NCBI RefSeq assembly: GCF_003063355.1
Contig: NZ_NESH01000001.1
Span: forward strand, 930,001-994,000
Direction: 5' to 3'
Origin: Limnohabitans sp. Bal53
GTDB lineage: Bacteria; Pseudomonadota; Gammaproteobacteria; Burkholderiales; Burkholderiaceae_C
Length of the DNA stretch: 64,000 nt
Positions 62,610 through 64,000 of the stretch are shown in pieces; the first letter of the stretch is position 1, and each line of letters begins with the position of its first letter. The notes under the pieces were generated by a model, which was not told where the DNA came from, did not search any database, and saw only the letters and a program-made list of their open reading frames with translations. A program made the translations under genes and the position numbers.

Positions 62610-63470
62610 TCAGTCGCCTTCAAAGATGGGCGTTTGCTTGGCCACAAAGGCGTGGTACGCCCGGTGGAAGTCGTTGGTGGCCATGCAGATGGCTTGAGCT
62701 TGGGCTTCGGCCTCGATGGCTTCGTCCACGCCCATGTTCCATTCTTGTTGCAGCATCTTTTTGGTGATGCCGTTCGCAAAGGTGGGGCCTGCCACCAATT
62801 GGGCGGCCATGGCTTGCGCTTCGCTCAGCACCTCGTCTGCGCCGCACACCCGGTTGTAAAAACCCCAACGCTCAGCCTCCAGTGCGCCCAGACCGCGCCC
62901 GGTGAACAGCAGCTCGCTCGCACGGCCTTGACCAATGATGCGCGGCAACAAAGCGCAAGCGCCCATGTCGCAACCGGCCAGGCCGACCTTGTTGAACAAG
63001 AAATAGGTTTTGCTGCGCTCGGTGCCGTAGCGCAGGTCAGACGCCATGGCCAAGATGGCGCCTGCACCGGCGCACACGCCGTCGATCGCCGCGATGATGG
63101 GTTGTGGGCAGGCGCGCATGGCCTTGACCAAGTCACCTGTCATGCGGGTGAAGGCCAATAGGCCGGGCATGTCGAGTTGGGTGAGTGGACCAATGATTTC
63201 GTGCACGTCGCCGCCTGAGCAGAAGTTGCCGCCCTCGCCCGTGATGACCACCGCATGGATATCGGGCGCGTAGGGCAAGGCGCGGAAAAAGTCACGCAGC
63301 TCTGCGTACGAATCAAACGACAGCGGGTTTTTGCGCTCGGGGCGGTTCTGGCTGACTGTGGCCACACCGTCTTTGACGGACAGCAGAAAATGCTCGGGCT
63401 GGTAGAGCGCCATCGGTTGGTTGTGGCGAGGCAGTTGGTGAGGCTGACCGGGCAGGTAGCGTTGACTCAT
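62610..63470 (-). CDS. Enoyl-CoA hydratase/isomerase family protein
   Basis: 286 residues from ATG 63470, overlapping the MarR stop (ATGA); a downstream ATG near 63413 would give the usual family start. Crotonase hallmarks are [19 protein letters not shown], the oxyanion loop [13 protein letters not shown] near residue 85, and [25 protein letters not shown] near 135. The Glu residues of active hydratases near 144/164 are not clear; GVCAGAGA has no Glu in the loop. It is related to the ring-opening/hydratase proteins of aerobic CoA pathways such as 2-aminobenzoyl-CoA degradation. Same operon as the acyl-CoA dehydrogenase. Confidence 0.9.
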   Translation of the reverse strand: MSQRYLPGQPHQLPRHNQPMALYQPEHFLLSVKDGVATVSQNRPERKNPLSFDSYAELRDFFRALPYAPDIHAVVITGEGGNFCSGGDVHEIIGPLTQLDMPGLLAFTRMTGDLVKAMRACPQPIIAAIDGVCAGAGAILAMASDLRYGTERSKTYFLFNKVGLAGCDMGACALLPRIIGQGRASELLFTGRGLGALEAERWGFYNRVCGADEVLSEAQAMAAQLVAGPTFANGITKKMLQQEWNMGVDEAIEAEAQAQAICMATNDFHRAYHAFVAKQTPIFEGD

Positions 63471-63958
63471 GTCTTCTCCTTCGGTTGTGTGGGGGGACCG
63501 GACTTCAAGGTGCCCAGCAGTTGGTGCAGTTGTGTTTGTTCTTGGTCGGCCAGCGGCGACAGCAGCTCGACCACCCAGCCCTCGTGGGCAAGGGCCATGG
63601 CGGCAAACGCTTCGCGCCCGGCGCTGGTCAAACTGACGGTGAAAGAACGCCGGTCGCCGACTTGTGTTTGGCGCAGCACCAGTTGTTCTTTTTCAAGCTG
63701 ATCGACTATTGCTGTGACATTGCCACCCGTGACCATCATTCGGCGCGACAGCTCGCTCATTGACAGACCTTGCGGCTCGCGTTCAAGCTGGGCCATCAGG
63801 TCAAAACGCGGCAGCGTGATGTCAAACTGCTCTCGCAAGCGTTGGCGGATGGTGTCTTCGATGCGGGTGGTGCATGACAGCAAGCGCAACCACAGGCGCA
63901 GCGAGGCGTGGTGGTCGGCGTGGGCGCGCACCTCCATGTCGGTGTGATGCTTATTCAT
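63467..63958 (-). CDS. MarR-family transcriptional regulator (second)
   Basis: 163 residues, ATG overlapping the stop of the partial SDR gene (ATGA). The winged helix appears as [21 protein letters not shown] followed by [20 protein letters not shown] and [19 protein letters not shown]. It is likely to be the local repressor of the aromatic-CoA operon and is cotranscribed with it, which implies autoregulation. The promoter must lie upstream of the SDR gene, outside the window. Confidence 0.92.
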   Translation of the reverse strand: MNKHHTDMEVRAHADHHASLRLWLRLLSCTTRIEDTIRQRLREQFDITLPRFDLMAQLEREPQGLSMSELSRRMMVTGGNVTAIVDQLEKEQLVLRQTQVGDRRSFTVSLTSAGREAFAAMALAHEGWVVELLSPLADQEQTQLHQLLGTLKSGPPTQPKEKT

Positions 63959-64000
63959 CCTGCCAGCTCTCCACCGTCGATGGCAATCGCCTGCCCGTTG
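63955..64000 (-). CDS. C-terminal end of a short-chain dehydrogenase (SDR), start beyond the window
   Basis: The last 15 codons read [14 protein letters not shown] then TGA at 63957-63955. G-x-x-x-x-x-DGG near the end is the typical C-terminal signature of SDR proteins. The gene continues past the right edge and overlaps the MarR start by three bases. It fits an NAD-dependent 3-hydroxyacyl-CoA dehydrogenase in the same operon. Confidence 0.75.
   Translation of the reverse strand, partial: NGQAIAIDGGELAG

Overview
The window looks like chromosomal DNA of a betaproteobacterium, order Burkholderiales, probably family Comamonadaceae (Limnohabitans/Rhodoferax-like). This rests on high-GC codon use, the mreBCD-mrdA block divergent from gatCAB, the lptA-lptB-rpoN run, a DUF3567 gene, TctC-type (BUG) binding proteins and CoA-ligase catabolic operons. 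The genus is an inference. I saw no rRNA, tRNA, CRISPR array or intact insertion sequence.

Layout. (1) 1-3039, minus: copper handling (partial MbnP-like protein, two PCu(A)C chaperones, two DUF2946 proteins, a Crp/Fnr regulator), then a BLUF photoreceptor-like gene at 3103-3525. (2) 3621-27138: a large PQQ/quinoprotein alcohol-oxidation island. It holds a periplasmic alcohol dehydrogenase with the lanthanide-type Asp pair (18334-20052), two cytochromes c, a MxaJ/XoxJ-like binding protein, a TonB receptor, an aldehyde dehydrogenase with a DUF779 partner, two metallo-beta-lactamase-fold 'quinoprotein relay' proteins, a SoxYZ-like carrier, a split ABC transporter, a beta-propeller and a sigma54-dependent activator (9921-12098). 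Embedded in it is a four-gene operon for an ExbB/ExbD-type proton-channel pair plus a membrane protein and a lipoprotein (13377-15994). A decayed second TonB receptor lies at 16718-17609. (3) 27236-28834: GST, DksA-like and VOC genes. (4) 28856-37005: cell-shape genes mrdA-mreD-mreC-mreB, divergent from gatC-gatA-gatB. (5) 37090-51061: mostly housekeeping (FAH hydrolase/IclR pair, DUF3108, DUF3567, LysR, argS, SPOR protein, dsbA, lptAB, rpoN, an rRNA methyltransferase, a PIN protein, a YecA-like protein), with REP-like palindromes. (6) 51212-59054: a catabolic operon around a NicX-like ring-cleavage dioxygenase, divergent from a flavin reductase-MarR pair. (7) 59061-64000: a RidA/CoA-ligase/acyl-CoA dehydrogenase/enoyl-CoA hydratase/MarR/SDR cluster resembling aerobic 2-aminobenzoyl-CoA degradation, cut by the window end.

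The main result is regulatory. In the quinoprotein island, five exact and two near-exact sigma54 (-24/-12) promoters each precede a separate transcription unit: the pedF-like/xoxJ-like/TonB receptor operon, the aldehyde dehydrogenase, the second MBL protein, the ExbB/ExbD-like operon, an orphan secreted protein, the alcohol dehydrogenase, and the propeller/ABC/SoxYZ/MBL operon. A sigma54 activator lies in the middle of them. This makes one regulon of alcohol oxidation, a TonB receptor and an uncharacterised proton-driven membrane module. The module, its non-canonical ExbD-like subunit and the coregulated orphan secreted protein are the best candidates for an undescribed system.
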